From assembly GCF_019649055.1 (NCBI RefSeq), contig NW_026570330.1:248001-312000 (forward strand): a DNA stretch of 64,000 nucleotides, read 5' to 3'. Position 1 is the stretch's first letter; every line of letters starts with the position of its first letter. The notes beneath the pieces are model-generated. The model worked only from the letters and a program-made list of their open reading frames with translations, was not told the DNA's origin and did no database searches. The position numbers and the translations under genes were made by a program. Below, piece after piece: positions 35,601-46,056 of this stretch. Source of the DNA: Paramacrobiotus metropolitanus. Lineage: Eukaryota > Tardigrada > Eutardigrada > Parachela > Macrobiotidae.

Positions 35601-36900
35601 CGTTTATTCTACTCTCGCTCTCTTCTACTCTCTGATTATATGAGAAAAACGGTTGGGATTCGAATTCAAATGGTTCCAGCAAACTTGATGAACTTTGGAT
35701 GAGTTTGTTTTGTAGGGTTTTTTTGGACGCAGGTTTTGTGTCGGTTCGTAAATTTTGACTTGATCTTTACTCAACTACTGTACAGTACTTATACAGATTT
35801 CGAGAGATTGCGGCATCTGTACATTTAGCATGATCATTATAGTTTATTCAGTACCGACCGCATCACATGTTTAAAAAATTACCAAGAAATTCAACCCCGT
35901 AAGCAGCTGCTTTTGTATCGCTGTTTCAGTGTCACAACCTGGTGCTTGCTGCGTTTGCAATGATTCTCCTCCACGTACAGATAACCTCTTGTAAACATCA
36001 GCTGCTTTTTGTGCCATATGCTTAAGGCCGTACCAATATTCCTGCACTTGAGTTCTTCCAAGGTTTGACCGTGTGTCCAAATTTTTTTTTGTAAAAATTC
36101 GTTAGCGATGCTGGTACCAAGTTTACTTCGTGCGCCATAATTTACTTATTTATTAAGATACTAAGTACACGGAATGGCCTGTGTTATGCTTGTTGGACTG
36201 TGTCGAGTCCCGCTTTGAACTGCGTCGTAGAAGACAAGCATTGTTTTCTAGACGACGGTTCGTAACGGGAAGCGAATGGCAACAACGTTTTCGCATTGTG
36301 ATTCAACCGTTCCAACGAAGATCGAATTGAATCTTAGACAAATATATATTACGTAAATGTTTTCTTTAACACATTCGGAGGTAAGCTTAACCTTTCACCC
36401 ATTATCTGTATGGTATTAATTTGGTATTGTGTTATTGAATCACTGTAATTGCCATATTAATGCAAGTACTGCTGCCGGCAGTAACTAAGAACACAGGATT
36501 TTATCAAATAAGTACTGCCGGTTTATTTCCAACAAGTATGGGTGTTGTGTACCAGGCCTAGGTAGTGCGTATTTCGCAAACATCATAACTGCAAAGTCAT
36601 GGCGTTCGCCTCGATCTCACAGATTTTCCTCAAGTTACTTCTTACATTTACCTTACATAGCACGTTGCCGGATGCACTCGTAAGTATCCAGTAGTACTGC
36701 AAAATACAAAATTTGCCGCGCAGTATATAACCCGTAACGGTGCACCTACTGGATTCTACACTATGGCAGATTAACCATAGCGTTTTTAGTTTCGCACGAG
36801 GCCATCCAGGCACCAGTTCTTTCCATACGGTCTTTGAACGGAATGCTCGACGAAAACCTTGACCGTACTACAATAGATTATTATCGAAGTAAACTTGTCG
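35600..36900 (+). repeat. long dispersed repeat, copy C
   Basis: Shares with copy B a GGATTCGAATTCAAATGGTT-like block (35,656), the minus-strand coding-like segment (35,871-36,080; MAQKAADVYKRL...LQTQQAPGC), the CGCCATAATTTACTTATTTA word (36,133), the hairpin (36,206-36,272) and the TACATAGCACGTTGCCGGAT word (36,653). It ends before the GGATAAAGGTAAGCA block. The minus-strand peptide conserved between B and C may be a remnant of a once-coding element. Confidence 0.55.
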
Positions 36901-36901
36901 T

Positions 36902-37373
36902 TTGAGAGTAGCTGTGGCACGATGGAACTTGTTCCAGGCGTGTGTCATAAGGTGCAAACTGCAAACTGCTTATCTGTTAAAGCATTTTTGTTACTGTTCT
37001 TCCGCTAGCAGCACCAGTTACAAATCACAGTCCTGCAATGTACTCTCGGTGTTTTGCTGCGATGGTCAGTGCCATGCAACTAGCGAGTATCCTTCTAATA
37101 TATCAGTTGAAAACATTGGCGAATACTGCCTAAACACCATATTACCGCCTGCTTAACGTGCCAATTTTTTTATCAAAAAATTATTTTAATTATTCGTTTT
37201 CTTTGCTAACCGGCTCCAGCAATGGCGTGCTGGACACGGGTGTCGATTTTTATATTCATTGCAGCGAAAACTGGCAACGCTCAAGTGCTGCCCGGGAATT
37301 CACAAAATTCCAAGAAAAGCTTGTTTGGCCAGTCTCCAAAAGTCTTAAAAGAACCAGAAGACGTACAAAGTAA
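36902..37373 (+). other. open frames upstream of the Mesh-like gene, status unclear
   Basis: Two adjacent plus-strand frames (36,902-37,156 and 37,158-37,373) precede the first recognisable exon of the Mesh-like gene. They contain SYKSQSCNVLSVFCCDGQCH and a GVDFYIHCSENW segment. Neither matches the NIDO domain expected upstream of IPT in Mesh proteins. They could be divergent 5' exons or chance frames. Confidence 0.2.
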
Positions 37374-37709
37374 GAAGTGTTAAAAAATTATGCTGAAAAA
37401 ATATATGACTGTATAGAGATAATCCGCGCACGTTTTCTGTAAAACGGATGCATCGATTCAGCTGACATCAGCACCTTTTTGGGCTCATAAACACTAGAGA
37501 TATTGACTATAGTAGACATCAGTATAGTCACTATACTTGAAGTACTGATAGTCTGATGGTATCAGAATGAGAACTGTTATAACGTTTGTTCCGTTGTCTT
37601 GTCGTTGTCTGTCTGTTCCGTTGCAACCTAAGAATGTAAATAAAATAATTTTGCCTATGCTTATATGGTAGAGAGCGGCCTTTATCTTTATCAATTTTTC
37701 TCATGTCAG

Positions 37710-40700
37710 AAAATTACTTTCGCAGAGGGCACAGCACACGCTACGCCTTTGGGAGGTGGTGTGCTCGGCGGTGAAATGATCAACGTAACTGTACCCTGCT
37801 CCGACCCGATCCAAGTTCGCTGCAAATTCGGGCACCACGAAACGCCGGGTTTCTGCATCGACCACGACAAAGCGAAATGTCAAGCGCCGATGACGCTGGA
37901 AAGCGGTTGGCTGCCCTTTGCGGTAAGTATCAACAGGGGCCAGACCTACAACACTTCCGGGGAGTTCTTTGTCGGTACGCGGATAAGTCCTACAGTTAGT
38001 TGAATTCCACATAGTAATGATAGTACCGATATCATTAGTACCTAACTCGAAAGGTAGACTTAAATGCATAATCTTCGTCAGCACCGCATGGGCAAAGTGT
38101 GGCTAGGGTCCATTTACGCTACCTCGATAACTGGTTCCTGCGAACTCCTCCCAACCAACTGACTGTGGAATGGAATCCTCGGGAAATGACCTGGACAGAT
38201 CGCATACAAATCGATATCGGTAAAAATATAATCAAGCCATTCTCGGAGTGCTTCGTGTTCTGATTGGTATCCACGTAACAAATACTGGTGCTGAGAAAAT
38301 CTAGTCTGTGGTGGCTGTGTGGACAGTGTAGTACATCGGTTTGTGCGTTACATCACTCCAAACTCTAATCACAAAGTCTTCTGATCCGTCGGTCCGATGG
38401 AAACAGACTAGTGTCTTAAACTCTTAACTACAGTATAATCGAGATAGTGTGTCATCTAAGATATTTGTACCCTGCATCTTAATTCTTTGGTAAGGTCTTT
38501 GGGGATATCGAGAAGAGGCCAACCGTCCAGTAATACAGTTCCTGGCCAACATCGCCACCAACATTCTCAACGACGATGGACGCTACAGCTTCGATCCTCA
38601 CAACCGGGTGGCTGAACGCCAGCCGGCGAGATTTACCCTGGGATTTATTCGTATAAGTGCCTCCAACGCGGCGGGAGCGAGCTCTGTGGCATATTCGTTA
38701 GTGCATCCACATCTTACTTGCTCTTTTCTTCTAACGAAATCTTAATAAATACCTCCATAACTGAATATTTGCGATGGAAATGACAGGCATCTTTGGTCGG
38801 AGATGATTCCCTTGGCGTGGTATTTCCGGAAGCAATGGCGCCAGGATTTTGGGGACGACTACGCCGGGCAGTTTTGTCGGGATTGGTATTACAGCGATCG
38901 CGCATTACCGGAGTTCATCGGTTCTCTAGAGGTATGTTTATTACAGAATTGTACAACTGTACGAAGGTTTCCGAACATGATAACAGCTTAAGATCCATAT
39001 GTGTTGTAGGCCTGTCCATGCACCAAGCAGCAAGCCCAAGCGGATAAAGGTCGCTTCATACCGGATGTGGAGTGCGACTACGACGGCATTAGCACGTGTA
39101 ATTTCCATAAAGATGCCATTCACTGCGTGTACGGACGAGTGCAACCGTCCACGGGAGCCGGACAGGAGTGCTGCTACGATCGCGAGGGGAAGCTGCTGCT
39201 TAACAATCTGGGGAGTGGCTCACCGAATCGTGTGCATCCCTACGGTGCCCCAACCAGTCGGGAATCGGTAAAATTGATTTTGTCTTCTGGTGACATACTG
39301 ATACATTCAGCACCTACCTACATACAGAAGTAAGGGCTTGCAGCATTCTGTAATTACTAGCAAAGAGCTGAAAAATACTCCTTGGAACTAATCAACGCCA
39401 CGAATTCGTAGATTTCAAGTTACATTTACTGTTAATTTCGGAATAATTGGATGGCATGGTAAAAATTTGGCTGCAGTGCGAAATCGGTTGAGTACTTGGT
39501 GGGGCTGATGCTTGCGCGAAGTACGTGATCGGTAATTTTTGTGTCAAAAAAATAAAAGCACACAGAATGCCTCGTAAAATCGAGATTCACTCCACTAAAA
39601 CTTTCCTGACTGCGTTCAAATCACAATAAAGGCGGAGTACAGAACAGAAACATTGGTTTAAAATAATTACAATTTTTGTAGGTGGCTTCGCTGTCCAACT
39701 GGTTGCACGACAAGATGCCCTGGTTTCTGTGCTGCACGTGGTCTGACAACTGCGAATATCACGCGCAATACCGGCGCGTATCGCACGACTGTGGTGGCTA
39801 CCAAAATCCCGGAGCCGGTAAGCGTCCAAATAGTTTAATTCTGCGATTTTGCACTGGTATAACGTGCAACAAATTCTAGCAGTTATTTATGGCGCTGCTC
39901 ACGTCATTACCTTCGACAATGTGCAGTACACTTTCCCTGGATTGGGCGACTATGTACTGCTACGGTCCGATTTACCATCCTTGTCCATCAACGTGCAAGT
40001 CCGTCTGCAGAAACTGCCACATGAACACTGTAAAATTGCGATTAGTTCCGTTTATTGTACGAGCCGTTGGATTATGTCTTGTTGCAGTTGGAGACATTAA
40101 TTCAACGTTTGTCCAGGCTGTGGTTGTGCAAGAAAATGGTTCCGATATTGTCGAAATACAAGCGGTTGAGCAAGATAAAAATTGGCACCCCGTACTCCCT
40201 GTTTTAGTTAACGGTCAGCCTCGCTACTTCAACCAGTCATGGCTCAAGATCCAGCAATTTAAAGGTCGGACTAAGCTCAACAAATATCCATTATTCATTT
40301 ACGAGCAACATTTTGCTTTCCAGGTGTATCGATTCATAACTCCGAATACAATTCTGACCGCTCTAACATGGTCGTTCGCTTTCCGTCTGGAATCGCTATC
40401 GAGGTTAGCGAAACACAGGGCCGCCTGCATGTGACGGCATCCGTGCCTCCAGAAATTCAGGTACGAGAATCATTTCTACAGATACTACTCTAGTATTGTA
40501 TCGACATTCCCTTCCTTCCTTCCCTTGCAGTATATATTCCTTCCCTTTCAAATCGTTTCATGGAGCGGTGTATTAAGCAATCAGCAGTGTTAGCGTGTTA
40601 TAGAATCATACATACGGTTTGTTCGGCAAGTGGAACGGTATTCCGGACGATGATCTAACAACGGCCAATGGAATCGAAGTACCCATGTCGGCCAGTACAA

Positions 40701-41271
40701 AATCAATATATTTCGGTTTTGCAAAAAACTTGTAAGAGTCTACTTGACCATAATTGAATCTGGTCAGTTGCATGCACATACTTTATATGTTTTCGAAGGG
40801 CAAATCGAAGATAACTCTGACACCGAAAAGCCTGCATATTCGTTCGGAGCGGGCAGTTACCTCACGGCTAATGGCACTCAACATCCCGATGATTGGTTTC
40901 CCTATTTTCGAAGAACCCGACTATTCTCCACAGAACTCCACTTTGATGAGGTAAGTCGCAATTTCAAAGGGACAAATTACTGAAATACAGTTTAAGGTTT
41001 GTCCACTGCCAACAGGGAAGAAGTAGACAGACAGTGCGGTCCACGTAAACCAGAGAACAGCGAGTGCCGTTATGATTATCTGGTCACCGGGGACCGTGAG
41101 ATCGCTGGAGCTACTGCTGTTGCAAAGCTAGAATTCACATATATGAGAAACAACGGACTGCGTCCGGCTTTCGACACGAAAGTTTTCTTCTCCCCGCGGA
41201 ATGAGGCGAGCGAAGGTTGTAACAATGCAAGCGACGATGCAACATCTCCTCCAAAGTATTGGCTTAGCTGA
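37710..41271 (+). CDS. Mesh/SUSD2-like protein (IPT-AMOP-VWD), partial or short form
   Basis: Exons by GT-AG and phase: 37710-37974, 38082-38219, 38495-38696, 38787-38931, 39010-39267, 39682-39817, 39883-40029, 40088-40264, 40324-40460, 40604-40731, 40768-40950, 41016-41271. Exon 1 is an IPT/TIG domain (GGGVLGGEMINVTVPC), exons 2-3 hold LWGYREEANRP, exon 5 is the AMOP domain (CPCTKQQAQ...ECCYDREGKL), and exons 6-10 are a VWD domain (YGAAHVITFDNVQYTFPGLG; GLFGKWNGIPDDDL). Drosophila Mesh is a smooth-septate-junction protein with NIDO-IPT-AMOP-VWD-Sushi-TM order. The NIDO part and the Sushi/TM part are not found, and the last exon ends in a stop, so this is a truncated paralogue, a secreted form, or has unrecognised outer exons. 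The 40,732-40,767 intron would be only 36 bp and is the least certain junction. Confidence 0.8.
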
Positions 41272-41289
41272 CGGAATACTCATTTTACA

Positions 41290-42110
41290 GTAGTCGTCGA
41301 ATAATAATTGTTTTATTGTTGCTGGTTGTTAGTTACCACTTATCAGCTGCTAGAGGTCGATAACAAGATTCGATGAAAATAAAGACCTAGCAAATAACAA
41401 GTCATAATGACAGCTAAATTCTACTTGGGAGTGTTTCCGAACTAAACAATTCAGTGGCACTGCCTGTTCCAAATAAGTAACAGGGACTTGTGGTTGCTCG
41501 TCAAGATTATTGGAAGTTTAAACATAGTGATTAAAGAATTATTGTACTGACTGAAATTCTTAGTTGAAAACAACGTACACTACAATTATACCAGCAGAAG
41601 CGGTACAGCCAACTGAAGATTTTTTCGACCGTCTTTCCATTGGCTTCTCATTGTTGCCGATTGTACAATTTGGAAGCTACGGTGGGGTCACGGTGGGGCC
41701 AGGTTGTTCATATCGTTGGTGGTATCATCTTCCTGCATGAAAATTTCGTCCAGAGCCAGGAGAGTTAGTGTGATCAAGGGGATATCGAAATTTCTCAAAT
41801 CCACTGAATGCCAACATTGTAGCGACCCGTCTGGCCAGTACCCGTTGTACCTGCAAGAACCCAACTGATTAGTGATTAACAGTAGACTAACTACTAGGAT
41901 ATCAGAGCAGACGATTAGGAATTTAACAACTACATATCAAATGAAACGGTTGTGCGAGAGCAAGCGCATCAGGACTGATCAGCAGGCCGAACCGTCAATT
42001 AAAACGCAGGCGTGAGAAAGGAATTCAACCATACGACGTCGCATTTTTATTTGTCCAGTTATCTGCCAAGCTTAACATACACCATAAAAGTATAACTGTT
42101 TGCTTATTTA
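41290..42110. other. intergenic stretch downstream of the Mesh-like gene
   Basis: No recognised feature. A local duplication GGTGGGGTCACGGTGGGG lies at about 41,680-41,697. AATAAAGACC at about 41,378 could serve as the polyadenylation signal of the Mesh-like gene. Confidence 0.35.
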
Positions 42111-42118
42111 TGCTTTAA

Positions 42119-42578
42119 TTAATTAGTCTCGGTAATATCTAACAAGTAACCCTGCGCGCCGAACTGGATTATTTCCCGAACCTCCGTCCACTCCTCGGGA
42201 TACGCCAGGGTCCGCATCATCTTCTGATGGATCACTGCCACTCGTGCGTAAATATCTGGATCTGCAGAGCAGTTGTGATCAGCAGCCGACAAAATCGTCC
42301 GCAGTATTTGCGACGGGGGGTCGCTGCAGCGCAGAACACAACGTTGCGCCGTAACATTGAACGGCGGGCGATTCTTCCGATCTTCGTATTTCTGTACGCC
42401 CAGCCTTGGAAGCAGGTTATCCTTAATACGGCGGTGTGTGTAATTTAGAGTGTGAATGAGGTGATCCAGTGTGCAGTCAACAAGGATCAACTGGCGACAG
42501 ACCGGGAAGAAACGTAGCCACACGTGGCAAATGTATCGGTATCGCGGCTCCGGTAGCTCACTTTCGAGGAAGAACGCG
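42119..42578 (-). CDS. host reading frame cut by the Polinton insertion, unknown protein
   Basis: The minus-strand frame is open from the element edge to the TAA at 42,119, about 150 codons. It contains VWLRFFPVCRQLILVDCTLD and a C-terminal EEWTEVREIIQFGAQGYLL. It runs right up to the AACGCG duplication. On the far side (63,465 onward) the same phase stays open for only about 10 codons before a TAA at 63,494-63,496; an acceptor-like CACAG ends at 63,476. Thus the element may lie about ten bases inside an exon. No family recognised. Confidence 0.4.
42573..42578 (+). repeat. Polinton target-site duplication, left (AACGCG)
   Basis: AACGCG abuts the left terminal repeat; the same six bases abut the right one at 63,465-63,470. 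Six-base duplications are the hallmark of Polinton integration. Confidence 0.95.
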
Positions 42579-42775
42579 AGTAGTTAGTGGGACTATTGGG
42601 CGATGCTGACGAGCACTACCCGGCGTTCCGCTGTATGTGCCGCGCCAGCGGCACGGTACCGTTACCACTTCAACGGCCTATCGCTAGATGTGACGCAGGA
42701 TGTGCGGCGCCCAAAGCGCATTTTGGTGGCCCACCAAAAGCGCATTTTGGTGTACCACCAAAAGCGCATTTCGGC
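42579..42775 (+). repeat. Polinton left terminal inverted repeat
   Basis: Begins AGTAGTTAGTGGGACTATTG and matches the reverse complement of 63,268-63,464 with few differences, mainly near the GCGGCACGGTACCG segment and in A-run lengths. Its inner third is built of GCGCATTTTGGTGG and complementary CCACCAAAAGCGC units, so each end can fold into small hairpins. Confidence 0.97.
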
Positions 42776-43009
42776 TAGTGTGCGGCTGGGTGTTACGCTA
42801 TGTGCTAAGTTGCATCATTCCTTACATGTTGAAGCCATAGCCGGTACGGCGTGAAGCAGTAAGAGAGATTCGTGATGAAGCGTAAAGCCAATTACGAAGT
42901 ACCGCTACACATAAAAGCTCCGCATGACGTCAATTTTCATTAATCAGCTATTTAACAAAAGTAACACGCACTTCAAGGCCGTAAAAAGTAATAAAATAAA
43001 ACCGTAAAT

Positions 43010-43297
43010 TCAGTAATAAAACAGAACACGCTTTTTGAATTTCTCCAAGACAATATCAATGAACTGATCACCCTTCGTTTGCAATACAAACTGGCAATAA
43101 GGTGCAATTCTAGCATGTTCTTCCCAAACATCATCATCAGGGTGCCACGCCTCCACCACTTGACCACACGAAAAGCATTCGACGCGGTCATTAGGTCCAA
43201 GAAAAATAAAGCCCGCCGCCGCCATGTCCTGTTCCCGCTGAAATCGGATCTTGGGCCATGCAGTGAAGCTGGCCAGCCGGACGTTGTAGTTGGCCAT
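43010..43297 (-). CDS. BIR-domain inhibitor-of-apoptosis protein
   Basis: From the Met at 43,297 the frame encodes about 95 residues dominated by one baculoviral IAP repeat: the RLASFTAWP start, MAAAGFIFLGPNDRVECFSC and the zinc ligands CX2CX16HX6C (CFSC...EEH...C), with the conserved Gly and DDDVWEEH element intact. BIR proteins bind caspases or IAP antagonists and block cell death. No RING follows, so it would be a single-BIR form. The same frame is open upstream to 43,435, and a zinc-ribbon frame ends just there in another phase, so the true N-terminus may include it. The TBP-like gene lies immediately upstream on the same strand. Confidence 0.85.
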   Translation of the reverse strand: MANYNVRLASFTAWPKIRFQREQDMAAAGFIFLGPNDRVECFSCGQVVEAWHPDDDVWEEHARIAPYCQFVLQTKGDQFIDIVLEKFKKRVLFYY

Positions 43298-43399
43298 ACT
43301 TGGTTTCTTGGGCTGGAGCGGGTCAGCATTGCGAAAGGTACTGTACGGTCCGCAAACGTCTTCGCCAGTAGTTGATTTATTGTCATCGGTAGTTTTCGA

Positions 43400-43611
43400 G
43401 GGTAGTTGAAACATACGTAGCCGCACCGCGGGCAACGGTGGGTCGGGTCAACGAATCCTTGACGACTAGCGCATGGCGGTCGGTATCGCAAGGCCATGGC
43501 GCCACGGACCCGGTCGCATTTGCCTCCGCAGTCCATACATACGGCAGCCGCTGACTTTGTTCTATCCAGTTTAGTTCCGGGCAATGTAACGGGTGAGCTG
43601 CTGCAGCCCAT
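43400..43611 (-). CDS. zinc-ribbon protein with an N-myristoylation-type start
   Basis: The ATG at 43,611 starts MGCSSSP, a strong N-myristoylation signal (Gly2, Ser6) with a palmitoylatable Cys3. Two CX2C pairs follow at residues 25-28 (CMDC) and 60-63 (CPRC, preceded by HR), the layout of a zinc ribbon and loosely that of LITAF domains. It overlaps the 3' end of the TBP-like gene by 41 bp. Beyond about 43,400 the frame stays open only as a shadow of BIR, and the BIR phase opens at 43,435. Hence this may be the N-terminal half of one zinc-ribbon/BIR protein separated by a frameshift, or a separate overlapping gene. Confidence 0.5.
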
Positions 43612-44089
43612 GGTCGATATCGTCAGCGGACTTTCCACCGAGAAAGTTGACTTTTCCGCTATAAAACACAACCGCTGTACAAGTATCTAGTTGCGCAATT
43701 AAACCGAGAAACCGCGTCGGTGAATAGTTACAGCGTGGTATTTTGTACGCTAAGTCTAATAAATCAAAACGCTGACCAAAATCATATGTCGCCACCATAT
43801 TAACAATATGAAAGTTAGTAACAGTCACACGATAACTAAAGCGTTCGAGAATGTGCGCGAAATGCTGAACTAAATTCTCAGCTTCGGCTACAGTGCGAGC
43901 ACCATTTACTGTAATTTTACCGTTACTATATAGTTGGCAGTGTGCTTTGTACGGTTTAAGAATACGCCATAATAACCCGGAAAACTTACGTGGGTCGTAG
44001 TGCGCCATTGGTATCTTGTCTTCGATTTGGTCGAGATCCAACTGGCAGTTCAAATCCGCCGTGGCAACAATGTTGTTCACGGTAGCCAT
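43571..44089 (-). CDS. TATA-binding-protein homologue
   Basis: 172 residues, the size of the TBP core domain alone, with no N-terminal extension. Two direct repeats are visible: 1-86 (NNIVATADLNCQLDLDQI; PRKFSGLLWRI; NGKITVNGAR) and 87-172 (NFHIVNMVATYDF; PTRFLGLIAQL; FYSGKVNFLGGKS). The DNA-kinking aromatic positions of TBP correspond to F36, Y54, F127 and F142, and the minor-groove Asn pair to N6 and N97. The frame is uninterrupted. Established role of the family: binding promoter DNA and nucleating the transcription machinery. Here it could direct polymerase II to element promoters. The protein is far diverged from cellular TBP, so a recent host capture is unlikely. Confidence 0.9.
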   Translation of the reverse strand: MATVNNIVATADLNCQLDLDQIEDKIPMAHYDPRKFSGLLWRILKPYKAHCQLYSNGKITVNGARTVAEAENLVQHFAHILERFSYRVTVTNFHIVNMVATYDFGQRFDLLDLAYKIPRCNYSPTRFLGLIAQLDTCTAVVFYSGKVNFLGGKSADDIDHGLQQLTRYIARN

Positions 44090-44099
44090 AGTCCAAACA

Positions 44100-44510
44100 C
44101 AATAGCTTTATTCCGCGTAGTCTGGCTCAAGGTGCACAGTGTTTTGAAGGTCGGGCAGCCGAGGTCGTCAAGGTTCTTGACGGTAGGTACGTACTTCTCA
44201 AAAAAGCCGGCACTTTTCCAGTCCTTTGGAATAAAACGCACAGTCCACGGGCCGTAGATTTATACGGTCAAAATCTCTTCGATGGCGTCAGCCACTTGGT
44301 TCCACAAAGGTCACCGGCTGTATTCCACACCAGACCGTGGGAATGTCGGGCTTGTTGTTGCAAAAGTTTACTGTGCAATGCTGCGAACGTTGGTAGAGTG
44401 AAAGAGAATTCGCCAGAGACTCCACGAGACGGAACAAAAAAGCTAATTTTTGACGTACTTCTGTTTATTAATAATAAACCAGTCAGCATCAAGAACAACT
44501 TTACAGCCAT
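44100..44510 (-). pseudogene. decayed Polinton gene upstream of the TBP-like gene
   Basis: An ATG at 44,510 opens 80 codons with a hydrophobic start (LFLMLTGLLLIN) to a TGA at 44,268. A second protein-like stretch (IYGPWTVRFIPKDWKS) follows on the same strand in another phase and ends at about 44,093, just before the TBP ATG. Stops and a phase change separate the two parts. It could be one broken gene or a two-exon gene; no family recognised. Confidence 0.3.
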
Positions 44511-44846
44511 GGCTGCAACTCCGAAACGGTGAAACTGATTTCGTTCCACGTTTGCCGCAGTTCGATTCGTTAAAAGACGGCAATTGTTACTTTCCCGCAG
44601 CACATTTTCATTTTGTGACTTTGCAAGCACTCATTTCCACAATTGTGCCGCAGCAAAAGCACAGTCCCAGAGACGGCCGCACATGTACCCCAATGTGACG
44701 CAAAAAAGCTCATTCTGAAAAGTGCGCTTTTGAACCTCACAACCGCAGCTAATGGTTGCATTTTGTGAAAAGTCCGCTGTCAGTTTTGTTGTCAACCGTC
44801 AGTTGCAACATTTTCGTTTTACTGTTCAGTTCTAATTTTTTAAACC

Positions 44847-45930
44847 ATGGATGTCATATTTTCCTCCTTTCTCGGTACCGATGCCAAGGGCACTACTGCG
44901 GATGTTCCGGCTCCTGTTGTGCGCCAGGATGCCATTCATCCGAAACGAAAGAGTCCGGACGTTGTACCCGCCAAACAGCCTGAAGTCGCTGGCAGCAAAC
45001 CTGGAAAAGATGACCTTTGAAAGCTCCCAGCAAGAAGCTGAAGACTAAGCCGAAAGCTGCAGCTGTTCCGGAATTCGAAATCGTCCCCAAGTTAAACTAC
45101 GGATGTACAAGGAAAAGCCCGCATTTCTAGACGGCCAGTTTGCGGTTTACAAAATTGGCTACGACAAATTCATTAGCGTTCGCACCTCGGCGTACGGTAA
45201 CTTTACTTGGTTGGCTGTCACCATTGGAGAATGGAAGGAGGTGGGTCCCGATACCTGGGAGAAAACGGCCAAGCATATTACGCTAAATGAGCGCCAGTTC
45301 CATCGGCTAGCGGGGATCATTATGTCGGGAAAGGGCGACCTGGATGACCTGGCCAAATTGCCCACCACGGACGACTGCCAGCTGACTGCTGCTAAGTACA
45401 ACTTGGGCAACGGATTGTACTTCACTTGGAGCCGATTCAACCGCTCCAATCTGGCCACCATCCGTAACTATACCAAGAACGAGGCCGGCGATATGATTCC
45501 GACCAAGCGTGGCATCAGCTTTGGGCAGAAAGCGTTTGACGGACTGAAAAAAATCCTGAAAGAAATGACCTTGTTCCAGGAAGCGGCAAAGTTGAAAGAC
45601 AGCCCACCAATGGATGGTTTGGATTACGTTGGGTTGAAGCCTGCGGTCAGCCAGATGCTCCTGGCCCAGATTGCGAAGCATCGGTCATCGACCTGTGGTC
45701 CGTGTCATCTGCCGGACTCCGACGAACCACACATCTGCAAATTCGCTAAAGTGATGGTGCAACCGACGGATGAGGAATGGAAGAAAGCGGAAGACGCCCT
45801 AAAGACCGGAAAGTATTTGGAAGCATTTTTATTGGAGAATAATCGCGTCAGCAACAAGCAGGTGTGCTCATTGGATATTAACGGATTTTTTGAGAGTAAT
45901 CGTGTTGAGCTTCGTAGTATGACTGTCTAA
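44847..45930 (+). CDS. protein with two PC4/p15-like domains
   Basis: The main frame starts at ATG 45,103 and runs 275 codons. Residues 10-75 (GQFAVYKIGYDKFISVRT) and 97-153 (LYFTWSRFNRSNLATIRNY; MIPTKRGISFGQKAFDGLKK) each show the PC4 pattern: a beta-rich stretch, IRNY, a (P)xKRGISF turn and a final helix. PC4 is a single-strand-DNA-binding coactivator of RNA polymerase II. A Cys/His cluster (TCGPCHLP...HIC) lies near 198-215. An upstream ATG at 44,847 opens a 57-codon basic frame to 45,020, and further basic coding-like sequence in a third phase reaches 45,103, so the N-terminus is probably frameshifted. Transcribed divergently from the TBP side. Confidence 0.75.
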
Positions 45931-46056
45931 TTCTATTTTTCTACAACTAAGGTATATCCAACGACAACATTGTTTTTTCATTCCAGTAGTTTATTTTTTG
46001 CAGTCTGTTTAAAAATTTGTTGTCAAATAATGAAGTGCTAATATCGAACTTGTAAT

